Shown here: positions 8,731 through 16,815 of the stretch, in pieces
How the letters are laid out: each line of letters opens with the position of its first letter
Position numbering within the stretch: the first letter of the stretch is position 1
DNA from: Pseudomonadota bacterium
Lineage (GTDB): Bacteria; Pseudomonadota; Gammaproteobacteria; Steroidobacterales; Steroidobacteraceae
Length of the DNA stretch: 33,634 nt
Direction: 5' to 3'
Assembly (NCBI GenBank): GCA_016703895.1
Contig: JADJBE010000017.1
Coordinates: 1 to 33,634 of the forward strand
Notes under the pieces: model-generated
The model's input: the letters and a program-made list of their open reading frames with translations, nothing else
Database searches by the model: none
Told to the model about the DNA's origin: nothing
Position numbers and translations under genes: made by a program

Positions 8731-9894
8731 ATGCAGGCAACCGTCCACTCCAGTATCAGCGAACTTGACGCGGCCGCCTGGAACTCGCTCAACCGCACTA
8801 ACAATCCGTTTTTGCGCCACGAGTTCCTGCTGGCACTCGAAACACAGGCTTGTATCGGTGGCGAGACGGGTTGGCGCCCCGCCATCGTATCGCTGCACGA
8901 CAACAGCGGGCTGGCGGCCGCCGCGCCGGCCTATGTGAAAGGCCACTCCTACGGCGAATTTGTCTTCGACTTCGCGTGGGCACAGGCCTATGCGCGAGTC
9001 GGCCTGCCCTACTACCCCAAGTTGGTGGTTGGCATTCCCTTCACGCCAGCGACGGGCGCGCGGCTGCTGCTGCGCGATCCTGCAGATGGGCAACTGCGGT
9101 CGCAGCTGATCGACGAGTTGCAGCAGGCGGCGCGAACGCGCGGTTGGTCGTCCATCCATGCGCTGTTTGCCAATGAGACCGACCACGACGCGTTGCGCTC
9201 GGCTGGGTGGTTAAGCCGCCGCGACGTGCAGTTCCATTGGCACAATCGCGGTTACCGCTCGTTCGATGACTACCTCGCCACCTTCACGGCCGACAAACGC
9301 AAGAAGGCGAAACGCGAACGGCGCCGGGTCGCCGAAGACGGCATCGAATTCGTGACGCTCATGGGGCCGTCGATCGATCCGGCCGTTCTCGATGCGGTGT
9401 ACGCGCTGCATCGCCAGACGTTCCTGCGACATGGTCACGAGCCGTATCTCACGCGCGAGTTCTTTCGCACCATAGCAGCGGTCGTCGGCGAACAATTCAT
9501 GTTGAAACTCGCACACCTGCGCGGCCGTCTGGTCGCCGCGGCGGTGTTCTTCTGGCATGCCGAAGCACTGTATGGTCGCTATTGGGGCGCTATGGAGGAG
9601 TTCCATAGCCTGCACTTCGAGACCTGCTATCACCAGGGAATCGAGTTTTGCATCGAACACGGCATTCAGCGCTTCGAGCCTGGCACGCAGGGCGAACACA
9701 AAATCAGTCGCGGCTTCGAACCGAACTTGACTCGTTCGGGCCACTGGATTGCCGATGAACGGTTTCGCAACGCAATTGCCGACTATCTGCAACGCGAAGG
9801 GACGCACATCGACGCCTATGCCGCCGCGGTCCGCGCCCACGTTCCCTACCGCGATGCTCGCGGTGCCGCCCGCCTAGCCTTGCCGCCAGAGTGA
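8731..9894 (+). CDS. GNAT/FemAB-like acyltransferase family protein (PF04339 type)
   Basis: A 387-residue protein of the FemAB-like GNAT type often labelled peptidogalycan biosynthesis/recognition protein. Visible blocks are NPFLRHEFLLALE near residue 25, WRPAIV, AYVKGHSYGEFVFDFAWAQA, YYPKLVVGIPFTPATGARLL around 95-115, then KRKKAKRERRR and a C-terminal GNAT-like half with AAAVFFWHAEALYGRYWGAM, FETCYHQGIEFCIEHGI and FEPGTQGEHKISRGF. These are conserved in the family, whose true substrate has not been established as far as I know. The gene lies 17 bases after trxB and overlaps the aat start (TGATG), so it is probably co-transcribed and coupled to aat. Its acyl-transfer chemistry is reminiscent of Aat (also GNAT-fold), but a shared pathway is only a guess. 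Confidence 0.85.
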   Translation: MQATVHSSISELDAAAWNSLNRTNNPFLRHEFLLALETQACIGGETGWRPAIVSLHDNSGLAAAAPAYVKGHSYGEFVFDFAWAQAYARVGLPYYPKLVVGIPFTPATGARLLLRDPADGQLRSQLIDELQQAARTRGWSSIHALFANETDHDALRSAGWLSRRDVQFHWHNRGYRSFDDYLATFTADKRKKAKRERRRVAEDGIEFVTLMGPSIDPAVLDAVYALHRQTFLRHGHEPYLTREFFRTIAAVVGEQFMLKLAHLRGRLVAAAVFFWHAEALYGRYWGAMEEFHSLHFETCYHQGIEFCIEHGIQRFEPGTQGEHKISRGFEPNLTRSGHWIADERFRNAIADYLQREGTHIDAYAAAVRAHVPYRDARGAARLALPPE

Positions 9895-10622
9895 TGGCCC
9901 GGGCGCGCGCCAGACCCGTCACCTGGCTCGCCCCCGACGACGGCTCGCAATGGTTCCCGCCCGTTGAGCAGGCGCTCGAAGAACCGAATGGCCTGCTCGC
10001 CGCCGGCGGCGATCTCGCACCCGGCAGACTGATCGCCGCGTATCGACGCGGGATATTTCCGTGGTACTCACCGGGTCAGCCCATCCTGTGGTGGTCACCG
10101 GACCCCCGTGAAGTGCTCGAGCCGCGTACATTCCACGCCAGTCGCAGCCTGGCCAAAGCCGTTCGATCACGCGGTTTCATGACCACATTCGATCATGCCT
10201 TTGCACAAGTGATCGATGCCTGTGCAGCTCCGCGCCAATACAGTGCCGGCACCTGGATCACCGACGCGATGCGCGCTGCGTACCTCGAGCTACACCGGCT
10301 GGGTGCCGCGCATAGCGTCGAAGTCTGGCGTGACGGCCGCATGGTGGGTGGCCTGTACGGTGTGCTGCAGGGGGCGGTTTTCTTCGGCGAGTCGATGGTC
10401 AGTCTGGAAACAGACGGGTCAAAGGCGGCACTCAACGCGCTCGCGACGCGCGCGGCAGCGACCGGCTGCGAACTGATCGACTGCCAACTCGCATCACCGC
10501 ACTTGCGCAGTCTCGGCAGTCGCTCGATGCCACGAGCAACCTTTCTGGCACGGCTTGAAGGCTTGATCGCCGCGCCGACCGCCACCACTTTCCCCCAGAT
10601 CGAGCCCAATACGCGCGTTTAG
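9894..10622 (+). CDS. aat: Leucyl/phenylalanyl-tRNA-protein transferase
   Basis: Transfers Leu or Phe from aminoacyl-tRNA to proteins with N-terminal Lys or Arg, creating primary N-degrons for ClpS/ClpAP. The 242 residues include WFPP near the N-terminus, NGLLAAGGDLAPGRLIAAYRRGIFPWY, WWSPDPREVL, GTWITDAMRAAYLELHRLG, HSVEVW, GGLYGVLQGAVFFGESM and the C-terminal IDCQLASPHLRSLG, all family hallmarks. The ATG at 9894 overlaps the upstream stop; a GTG directly before it (9891) would add one residue. clpA and clpS lie just beyond infA, so both the tagging enzyme and the recognition machinery of the N-degron pathway are here. Confidence 0.96.
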   Translation: MARARARPVTWLAPDDGSQWFPPVEQALEEPNGLLAAGGDLAPGRLIAAYRRGIFPWYSPGQPILWWSPDPREVLEPRTFHASRSLAKAVRSRGFMTTFDHAFAQVIDACAAPRQYSAGTWITDAMRAAYLELHRLGAAHSVEVWRDGRMVGGLYGVLQGAVFFGESMVSLETDGSKAALNALATRAAATGCELIDCQLASPHLRSLGSRSMPRATFLARLEGLIAAPTATTFPQIEPNTRV

Positions 10623-10682
10623 TGGCTTGCCGCCGCGATTTCATGCAGAATCCGCGACCTTCCTGCGGGCCACGGATACCGG

Positions 10683-10901
10683 ATGTCGAAAGAAGACGCA
10701 ATACAAATGGAGGGCGAAGTCGTCGAGACGCTGCCCAACACCACATTCAGAGTCAAGCTGAAGACGGGACACATTGTCACGGCCCACATCTCGGGCAAGA
10801 TGCGTAAGCATTACATTCGGATCCTGACCGGTGACCAGGTCACGGTCGAAATGACGCCGTACGATCTCAGCAAAGGCCGCATCGTCTACCGCGGACGCTG
10901 A
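10683..10901 (+). CDS. infA: Translation initiation factor IF-1
   Basis: A 72-residue OB-fold protein that binds the 30S A site during initiation. The sequence is close to textbook: MSKEDAIQMEGEVVETLPNT, FRVKLKTGHIVTAHISGKMR, then IRILTGDQVTVEMTPYDLSK and GRIVYRGR at the end. It starts 60 bases after aat. It converges with clpA, whose stop is only 6 bases away. The junction contains the 10-base palindrome CAGCTAGCTG, but no T-run is seen, so I cannot name a terminator there. Confidence 0.98.
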   Translation: MSKEDAIQMEGEVVETLPNTTFRVKLKTGHIVTAHISGKMRKHYIRILTGDQVTVEMTPYDLSKGRIVYRGR

Positions 10902-10907
10902 GCGCAG

Positions 10908-13187
10908 CTAGCTGGCGTCAGTCGCGAGTTCCTGCGCTGCAGGCATCGCCTCGGTTTCGAGCTCGAGCGATTCACCATCGGCAGCCACGTGCACGCGCAC
11001 GCTACCTCCATTGGCGAGTTTGCCGAACAGCAGTTCTTCTGCGAGCGGCGGCTTGACCTGCTCTTGCAGCAGGCGCGCCATTGGGCGCGCGCCCATCTTC
11101 GGGTCATAGCCTCGCCCCGCCAGCCAGCGGCGGGCCGCGTCGTCGAGCGACACGCTCACATTTTTCTTCTCCAGCTGCGCCTCGATCTCCACTAACAACT
11201 TGTCCACGACCCGCTCGATCACGGGCAGGTCGAGCGGCGCGAAATTGATCACCGCATCCAGCCGATTGCGAAACTCGGGCGAGAACAACCGCTTGATCGC
11301 TTCCATACCGTCGCTGGCGTTGTCCGACGCGACGAAACCGATCGACGCTCGGCTCATCTCATAGGCGCCCGCATTGGTCGTCATGACGATGATGACGTGG
11401 CGGAAGTCGGCCTTGCGACCGTTGTTGTCAGTCAGCGTGCCGTGGTCCATTACCTGCAGCAGCAAGTTGAACACGTCAGGGTGCGCCTTCTCGATTTCAT
11501 CCAGCAACAGCACACAATGCGGATGCTTGTTGATCGCTTCGGTCATCAGACCGCCCTGATCGAAGCCCACGTAGCCCGGCGGTGCGCCGATCAGCCGCGA
11601 AACCGTATGCCGCTCCATGTACTCCGACATGTCGAAGCGGACAAACTCGATCCCCATCGCCAAGGCCAGTTGCCGCGTCACCTCAGTCTTGCCGACGCCC
11701 GTGGGTCCGGCGAACAGGAAACTACCTACCGGCTTGTGCTGATCGCCGAGTCCCGAGCGCGCCATCTTGATTGCAGCGGCGAGCGTTTGAATGGCCTTGT
11801 CCTGCCCAAAGATCACGAGCTTGAGATTACGCTCCAGGTTGCGCAGCACATCTTTATCCGACACCGACACACTGGTCGCCGGAATACGCGCCATACGCGC
11901 GACGACGTCCTCGATCTGCTTCTGGTCGACCACGTTTGTGCGGCCCTCGAGCGGCTTGAGCCGCAGCCGCGCGCCGGCTTCGTCGACGACATCGATCGCC
12001 TTGTCCGGCATGTGCCGCTCATTGATGTGCCGGGCGGCCAGTTCCGCGGCCGCGATGATCGCGTCGTCCGTATAGGTGATGCCGTGATGTTCCTCGAAAC
12101 GCGACTTGAGGCCCTTCAGGATCTCGATCGTCTCACTGATACTTGGCTCGACGACGTCGATTTTCTGAAAACGGCGCGCGAGCGCATGGTCCTTTTCGAA
12201 GATGCCGCGGTATTCCTGGTAGGTAGTGGAACCGATGCAGCGCAGTTCCCCATTGGTCAGCGTCGGCTTGATGAGGTTCGACGCGTCCATCACGCCACCC
12301 GACGCGGCACCCGCACCGATCACCGTGTGGATCTCGTCGATGAACAGCACCGCGCCGGGCTGTTTCTTGAGCTCTGCTAGTACCGCCTTGAGACGCTTCT
12401 CGAAGTCGCCGCGATATTTGGTGCCGGCGATCAAGGAGCCCATGTCCAGTGAGTAGATTGTGCAGTCGGCCAAGGCGTCGGGCACCTTGGCTTCGACAAT
12501 CAGTCGCGCGAGCCCCTCAGCAATCGCAGTCTTGCCAACACCGGCCTCACCGACATAGAGCGGATTGTTCTTGCGACGACGGCACAGTATCTCGATGGTG
12601 CGCTCCACTTCGAGCGCGCGGCCGATCAACGGATCGATCTTGCCCGCTTGCGCCCTCTCGTTGAGATTGGTGGTGTACTTCTCGAGCGCGGTACCACCGT
12701 CCGCCTCACGCTCGCCGTCCGGCGTCGACTCATCCTTGGGAGCCTTCTCGTCCGCGATTTTCGATAGACCGTGCGAGACGAAGTTGACGACGTCTAGCCG
12801 CGAGACGTCAGACCGGTTCAGCAGATGCACGGCGTGGCTTTGCTTCTCGGAGAAGATGGCAACCAGCACGTTTGCCACACCCACTTCCTTCTTGCCCGAC
12901 GACTGCACATGGAACACGGCGCGTTGCAGCACGCGCTGAAAGCCGAGCGTGGGTTGCACTTCGCGCTCGTCGTCGTCGGCCAGGCGCGGCGTAGTCGAAT
13001 CGACGTGTTCCGCGAGCTCGCGCTTCAGCGCGTCAATGTTGGCACCGCTGGACCGCAGGATCTCTTGCACACGCGCCGTCTCGAGGATGGCGACCAGTAG
13101 ATGCTCAACCGTCAGAAACTCGTGCTTGGCGGCGCGCGCTTTCGCGAACGCATCATTGAGACAGTATTCGAGTTCTTGGGATAACAC
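10908..13187 (-). CDS. clpA: ATP-dependent Clp protease ATP-binding subunit ClpA
   Basis: AAA+ unfoldase that feeds substrates to the ClpP peptidase. The 759 residues carry the Clp N-domain (1-150, docking site for ClpS), a first AAA+ module with GEAGVGKT at 213-220 and LFIDEIHT near 281-288, and a second with GPTGVGKT at 494-501. An IGF loop (ASIGFVAS, ~615) stands where ClpA has its ClpP-docking IGL/F tripeptide, so ClpP, not present in this window, is the expected partner. Length matches E. coli ClpA (758). It begins 4 bases after the clpS stop, so clpS-clpA form an operon. Confidence 0.97.
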   Translation of the reverse strand: MLSQELEYCLNDAFAKARAAKHEFLTVEHLLVAILETARVQEILRSSGANIDALKRELAEHVDSTTPRLADDDEREVQPTLGFQRVLQRAVFHVQSSGKKEVGVANVLVAIFSEKQSHAVHLLNRSDVSRLDVVNFVSHGLSKIADEKAPKDESTPDGEREADGGTALEKYTTNLNERAQAGKIDPLIGRALEVERTIEILCRRRKNNPLYVGEAGVGKTAIAEGLARLIVEAKVPDALADCTIYSLDMGSLIAGTKYRGDFEKRLKAVLAELKKQPGAVLFIDEIHTVIGAGAASGGVMDASNLIKPTLTNGELRCIGSTTYQEYRGIFEKDHALARRFQKIDVVEPSISETIEILKGLKSRFEEHHGITYTDDAIIAAAELAARHINERHMPDKAIDVVDEAGARLRLKPLEGRTNVVDQKQIEDVVARMARIPATSVSVSDKDVLRNLERNLKLVIFGQDKAIQTLAAAIKMARSGLGDQHKPVGSFLFAGPTGVGKTEVTRQLALAMGIEFVRFDMSEYMERHTVSRLIGAPPGYVGFDQGGLMTEAINKHPHCVLLLDEIEKAHPDVFNLLLQVMDHGTLTDNNGRKADFRHVIIVMTTNAGAYEMSRASIGFVASDNASDGMEAIKRLFSPEFRNRLDAVINFAPLDLPVIERVVDKLLVEIEAQLEKKNVSVSLDDAARRWLAGRGYDPKMGARPMARLLQEQVKPPLAEELLFGKLANGGSVRVHVAADGESLELETEAMPAAQELATDAS

Positions 13188-13191
13188 AGCT

Positions 13192-13521
13192 TCAGACCTC
13201 TTCGAGAGTGCACATCAGCGGATGATGATTGTCGCGCGCATAGGTTGTGACGAGCGCGACTTTTGTCTCCGCGATTTCATACGTAAACACGCCGCACACG
13301 CCCTTGCCTCGAGTATGAACCTCGAGCATGACGCGCGTCGCGGTAGGACGATTCATGCGGAAGAATTTCTCCAGCACATCGACCACAAACTCCATCGGTG
13401 TGTAGTCATCATTCAAGAGGACAACCTGGAACTGCGGCGGTTCCTTGGTCTTTGGACTCGCCTCTTCGACCAGCAGCCCAGCTTCGCCGCGTTCGGGTGG
13501 TTCGTTTTCGCCTGTCGACAT
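13192..13521 (-). CDS. clpS: ATP-dependent Clp protease adaptor ClpS
   Basis: Adaptor that binds N-terminal Leu, Phe, Tyr and Trp and delivers such proteins to ClpA. The 109-residue product has a flexible acidic N-terminal tail and the family core: FQVVLLNDDYTPMEFVVDVL with the NDD..PM motif that recognises the N-degron, then MLEVHTRGKGVCGVFTYEIA with the HxxGxG block. The ATG at 13521 is preceded by AAGGAC; the in-frame TTG directly upstream is not needed. It precedes clpA and diverges from gspC across 172 bases. Confidence 0.96.
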   Translation of the reverse strand: MSTGENEPPERGEAGLLVEEASPKTKEPPQFQVVLLNDDYTPMEFVVDVLEKFFRMNRPTATRVMLEVHTRGKGVCGVFTYEIAETKVALVTTYARDNHHPLMCTLEEV

Positions 13522-13601
13522 CAATGTCCTTTATATGGGTCGCGAATCGGCAACACAAGTGCAACCCAAGTCACGTAACTTTACCGAAAGAAAACAATTG
13601 C

Positions 13602-13631
13602 TTGAGCGCATGTCGCGGCAAACCGTAGAAT
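13602..13631 (+). promoter_or_regulatory. Candidate sigma70 promoter for gspCDEF
   Basis: TTGAGC (13602-13607) and TAGAAT (13626-13631) are separated by 18 bases, in the right orientation and about 60 bases before the gspC ATG. This is the only reasonable plus-strand match I found in the clpS-gspC gap. Called by eye against the consensus only. Confidence 0.35.
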
Positions 13632-13693
13632 GCACGGGCGGCGTATCGCGCTGAGCACGGGATTTATAGTTTACCCCGGATGACCACAACAAC

Positions 13694-14683
13694 ATGACTG
13701 CTACCACGTGGCGCGCCAGTCTAGGCTCTGCTGCAAACTCGCGCAGTGCCTGGCTTGCGCGTGCGCCGCAGGTCGTCACCTTTCTGCTCGCGCTCGCTCT
13801 GGCGGCGCAGATCGCCATGATTCTAGTCGGACTCGCGGGTGGCAAACAACGCACGGCCGCACCTGCCGTCGTGTTGCCGGGGGCGTCTGCATCAGTCGCC
13901 ATTGATGTCGCGTCGATCGTCAATGCGCATTTGTTCGGCCAAGCTGCCACACCGTCGGCATCTGGCGACGCGGCCAACGCACCCAGTACCACCATGGCAC
14001 TGGTGCTGGCAGGGGTCCTGGCAGCTGACGACCCCCGCGAGGGTTACGCGATCCTGGGCGATAACGCTGCTAGCGCCAAGGTCGTCGCGGTCGGCGAAGA
14101 AATCTCCGGTGGCGCAAAGCTGCACTCCGTGTACGCCGATCGTGCCGTTATAGAGCGTGCGGGCGTGCTGGAGTCGGTTTATCTGCCGCAGGGCACGGGC
14201 GTCGGTGGCGCGCCGCCCCCGCCGATAGCCGCCGCGCCGGATCAGACGCCACTGCTCGACCGGATGCGCAGCCTCGTGAACGAGCAGCCCGGCGTCCTGA
14301 GTCAGGTGATCCGACCGCAGCCGGTGTTTGCGAGTGGCAAACTGAAAGGATTCCGGGTCTATCCGGGTCTCAACAGACAAGCTTTTTCGCGGCTGGGGCT
14401 CCGTGCCGGCGACCTGGTCACGGCCATCAACGGCACGCCGCTCGACGATCTGGGTCGCGGGGAAGAGATTTTTGGCACCTTGGGTTCCGCAACCGATGCA
14501 CGCGTCACAGTCACACGGAACGGGCGCAGCCAAGATCTGTCACTTAACTTAGCGCAGGTCGCCGCCGAGGCGGACGCCTTGGTGGGCACGCAAGGTATGA
14601 TTCCGGTGGACCAGAGCGCGCCGATGCCTATACCGAGCGAGCCGCTGTCGGTGCCGGGCGATCTGGCGCCGGCGAATGAATGA
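13694..14683 (+). CDS. gspC: Type II secretion system protein GspC
   Basis: Inner-membrane protein linking the type II secretion platform to the GspD secretin. The 329 residues show a short cytoplasmic start, one transmembrane helix (VVTFLLALALAAQIAMILVGL, ~27-47, broken here for length), and the periplasmic homology region (VNAHLFGQA to VYLPQG, ~75-165) with LAGVLAADDPREGYAILGD. A linker follows and then a PDZ-like domain (FRVYPG, LGLRAGDLVTAINGTPLDD, ~220-290). The tail is Pro-rich. It heads gspC-D-E-F, and its stop overlaps the longer gspD start (ATGA). Confidence 0.92.
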   Translation: MTATTWRASLGSAANSRSAWLARAPQVVTFLLALALAAQIAMILVGLAGGKQRTAAPAVVLPGASASVAIDVASIVNAHLFGQAATPSASGDAANAPSTTMALVLAGVLAADDPREGYAILGDNAASAKVVAVGEEISGGAKLHSVYADRAVIERAGVLESVYLPQGTGVGGAPPPPIAAAPDQTPLLDRMRSLVNEQPGVLSQVIRPQPVFASGKLKGFRVYPGLNRQAFSRLGLRAGDLVTAINGTPLDDLGRGEEIFGTLGSATDARVTVTRNGRSQDLSLNLAQVAAEADALVGTQGMIPVDQSAPMPIPSEPLSVPGDLAPANE

Positions 14684-16806
14684 ATCGTGGCGGCAACGCC
14701 GCGTGGGGTCTAAAGATGAGTAAGGTATTGTCTGTTCGGCACTGGTTGAGCGTACGGCTATTGGTCGTCGCCAGTCTGTGTGCGCTGGCGGCCACATCAC
14801 TGGTGAGCGCGCAGCCGGGCCAGCGGATCACGCCCAACTTCAAGGACGCCGAGATCGGCCAGGTGATCGAAGCGGTGGCGGCGGCTACCGGCAAGACCAT
14901 CATCCCGGACCCACGCGTGCGCGCTCAAGTGACGATGCTCTCATCGACGGCGATGAGTCCAAGTGCGTTTTACGAAGCCTTCCTCGCCCTGCTGTCCGTC
15001 CATCAGTTCATCGCGGTCGAGACCGGCGGCATCGTGCGCATTCTCCCCGATGCCAACGCCCGGCAGATTCCAGCTAACGACTTACCCAATCGCGTCAGCT
15101 CGACGTCCGACGAACTGGTGACACAGATCATCTCTGTGCAGAACGTGAGCGCCGCGCAGTTGGTGCCGGTGCTGCGCCCGTTGATGCCGCAAGCAGCCCA
15201 TCTGGCGGCGTATCCAGCCTCCAACATCCTGATCATCTCCGACCGCGCCAACAACGTGAGCCGGCTGATGCGCATCGTGCAACGCATCGACCGAGTTGGC
15301 GACACCGACGTCGACGTCATCAACCTGCAAAACGCCTCCTCGGGCGAAGTCGTGCGCATCATCAATTCGTTCTTCCAGCAGCAAGCTGCCGCAGAAGGTG
15401 GTGGCGCAGCGGTACGCGTAATTGCTGATGAACGGTCTAACAGTCTCTTGGTAGGTGGCGACCAGGCGCAGCGCCTCAAGGTCAAGGCACTGATCGCGCA
15501 TCTCGACACGCCGCTCGACTCCGGTGGTGATACCCAGGTGCGCTACCTGCGCTATGCGGACTCGGAGAAGCTCGCCACGCGCTTGAAGGAACAGGTTGGC
15601 GCGACGATCGCGATCTCGGGCGGTCCGGCGGCGGCAGGTGCAGCGCCAGCAGCGGCCACGGGTGTGACCAGCGATCGCAGTGTCACCATCTGGGCAGAAC
15701 CCGAGACCAACGCGCTCGTCATCACCGCGCCGCGCAAGATCATGCAATCGCTGATGTCGGTGGTCGACAAGATCGACATTCGCCGTGCGCAGGTACTGGT
15801 CGAAGCGCTGATCGTTGAGATCAATGACACCAACGGCGCAAGCCTCGGCGTTAGCTGGGTGATCGATGGCAGCAAGGCGGACCAGGCGGTCGGCGGCTTC
15901 CTGCCAAACGGTGCCGCCTCGCCAGTGGTGAATCTCGCGGCCGCGGCACGCAGTGCCACACCAGCCAATCTTGCCAACGTGCCCGGCGGGTTCAGCGTCG
16001 GCGTCGGCCGGCTCGCAGATACCGGTATCAACTTTGCGGCTGTGATCAACGCGATTCGCACCAACGCCAAGAACAATGTGATCGCGACGCCCTCGACTGT
16101 CACGCTCGACAATCAGGAAGCGGAACTGAAAGTAGCGCGTGAAGTGCCGTTCCTTACCGGCCAGTTTACCAACACGGGTGCCGCGGCCGGCTCCGTCAAT
16201 CCCTTCCAGACGGTGCAGCGCCAGGAAGTCGGCCTGATCCTCAAAGCCACACCGCAGATCAGCGACGAGAACGTGCTGCTGAAGATCGAGCTCGAGGATT
16301 CACAGCTCGAGGGCGCGACCGCCGGCGGCGTCGCGGACCTGAACCAGATTACGAGCAAGCGCTCGATCAAAACTACCGTTCTGATCGATGACGGCGGCAC
16401 CGTCGTGATCGGCGGGCTGCTGAGCGACTCGTTGTCATCCAGCGAATCGCGCGTGCCGTTCCTCGGCAAGATACCGCTGATCGGCGAGTTGTTCCGCACG
16501 CGCACCGGCGATAAAGCCAAGCGTAACTTGATGCTGTTCCTGCGCCCGCGCATCCTGCACGACGGCATCGACGCACAGATCGAGACTAACAACAAGTACA
16601 ACTACATGCGCGAGGAGCAGCGCAAGCAGGGCCGCGGCGAGTTCTTCCCGATCCTGCCGGGCGCCAAAAAGCCGATGCTGCCGCCTGCCCCGCCGCCGCC
16701 AGTGAAGCCACTGAAAGCCGCGCCGACCCCCAAGGAAGTGGCCGAAGCGGCAGAAGCGGAAGGCGCGGCGGCGCAGACGACACCACCCGCCGAGCCCACA
16801 CCCTAA
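14680..16806 (+). CDS. gspD: Type II secretion system secretin GspD
   Basis: Outer-membrane secretin forming the exit channel for folded exoproteins. The 708 residues start with a signal peptide (LLVVASLCALAATSLVSA), then N0 (ITPNFKDAEIGQVIEAVAAA), three N1-N3 repeats (NVSAAQLVPVLRPLMPQ; LQNASSGEVVRIINSF; RYLRYADSEKLATRLKEQ) and the C-terminal secretin domain with VATPSTVTLDNQEAEL, VGLILKATPQISDENVLL, VVIGGLL and VPFLGKIPLIGELFR. A Pro/Ala/Glu tail ends the protein. Two starts are possible: ATG 14680, overlapping the gspC stop, or ATG 14716, which gives a more compact signal peptide (MSKVLSVRHWLSVR before the hydrophobic core). I keep the longer one with low certainty. No pilotin gene is adjacent. 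Confidence 0.95.
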   Translation: MNRGGNAAWGLKMSKVLSVRHWLSVRLLVVASLCALAATSLVSAQPGQRITPNFKDAEIGQVIEAVAAATGKTIIPDPRVRAQVTMLSSTAMSPSAFYEAFLALLSVHQFIAVETGGIVRILPDANARQIPANDLPNRVSSTSDELVTQIISVQNVSAAQLVPVLRPLMPQAAHLAAYPASNILIISDRANNVSRLMRIVQRIDRVGDTDVDVINLQNASSGEVVRIINSFFQQQAAAEGGGAAVRVIADERSNSLLVGGDQAQRLKVKALIAHLDTPLDSGGDTQVRYLRYADSEKLATRLKEQVGATIAISGGPAAAGAAPAAATGVTSDRSVTIWAEPETNALVITAPRKIMQSLMSVVDKIDIRRAQVLVEALIVEINDTNGASLGVSWVIDGSKADQAVGGFLPNGAASPVVNLAAAARSATPANLANVPGGFSVGVGRLADTGINFAAVINAIRTNAKNNVIATPSTVTLDNQEAELKVAREVPFLTGQFTNTGAAAGSVNPFQTVQRQEVGLILKATPQISDENVLLKIELEDSQLEGATAGGVADLNQITSKRSIKTTVLIDDGGTVVIGGLLSDSLSSSESRVPFLGKIPLIGELFRTRTGDKAKRNLMLFLRPRILHDGIDAQIETNNKYNYMREEQRKQGRGEFFPILPGAKKPMLPPAPPPPVKPLKAAPTPKEVAEAAEAEGAAAQTTPPAEPTP

Positions 16807-16815
16807 CGTGTTGCC

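Noticed and set aside
10894..10920. Palindrome CAGCTAGCTG between infA and clpA as a bidirectional terminator or operator.
   Set aside because: Too short, without T-runs on either strand; could be chance.
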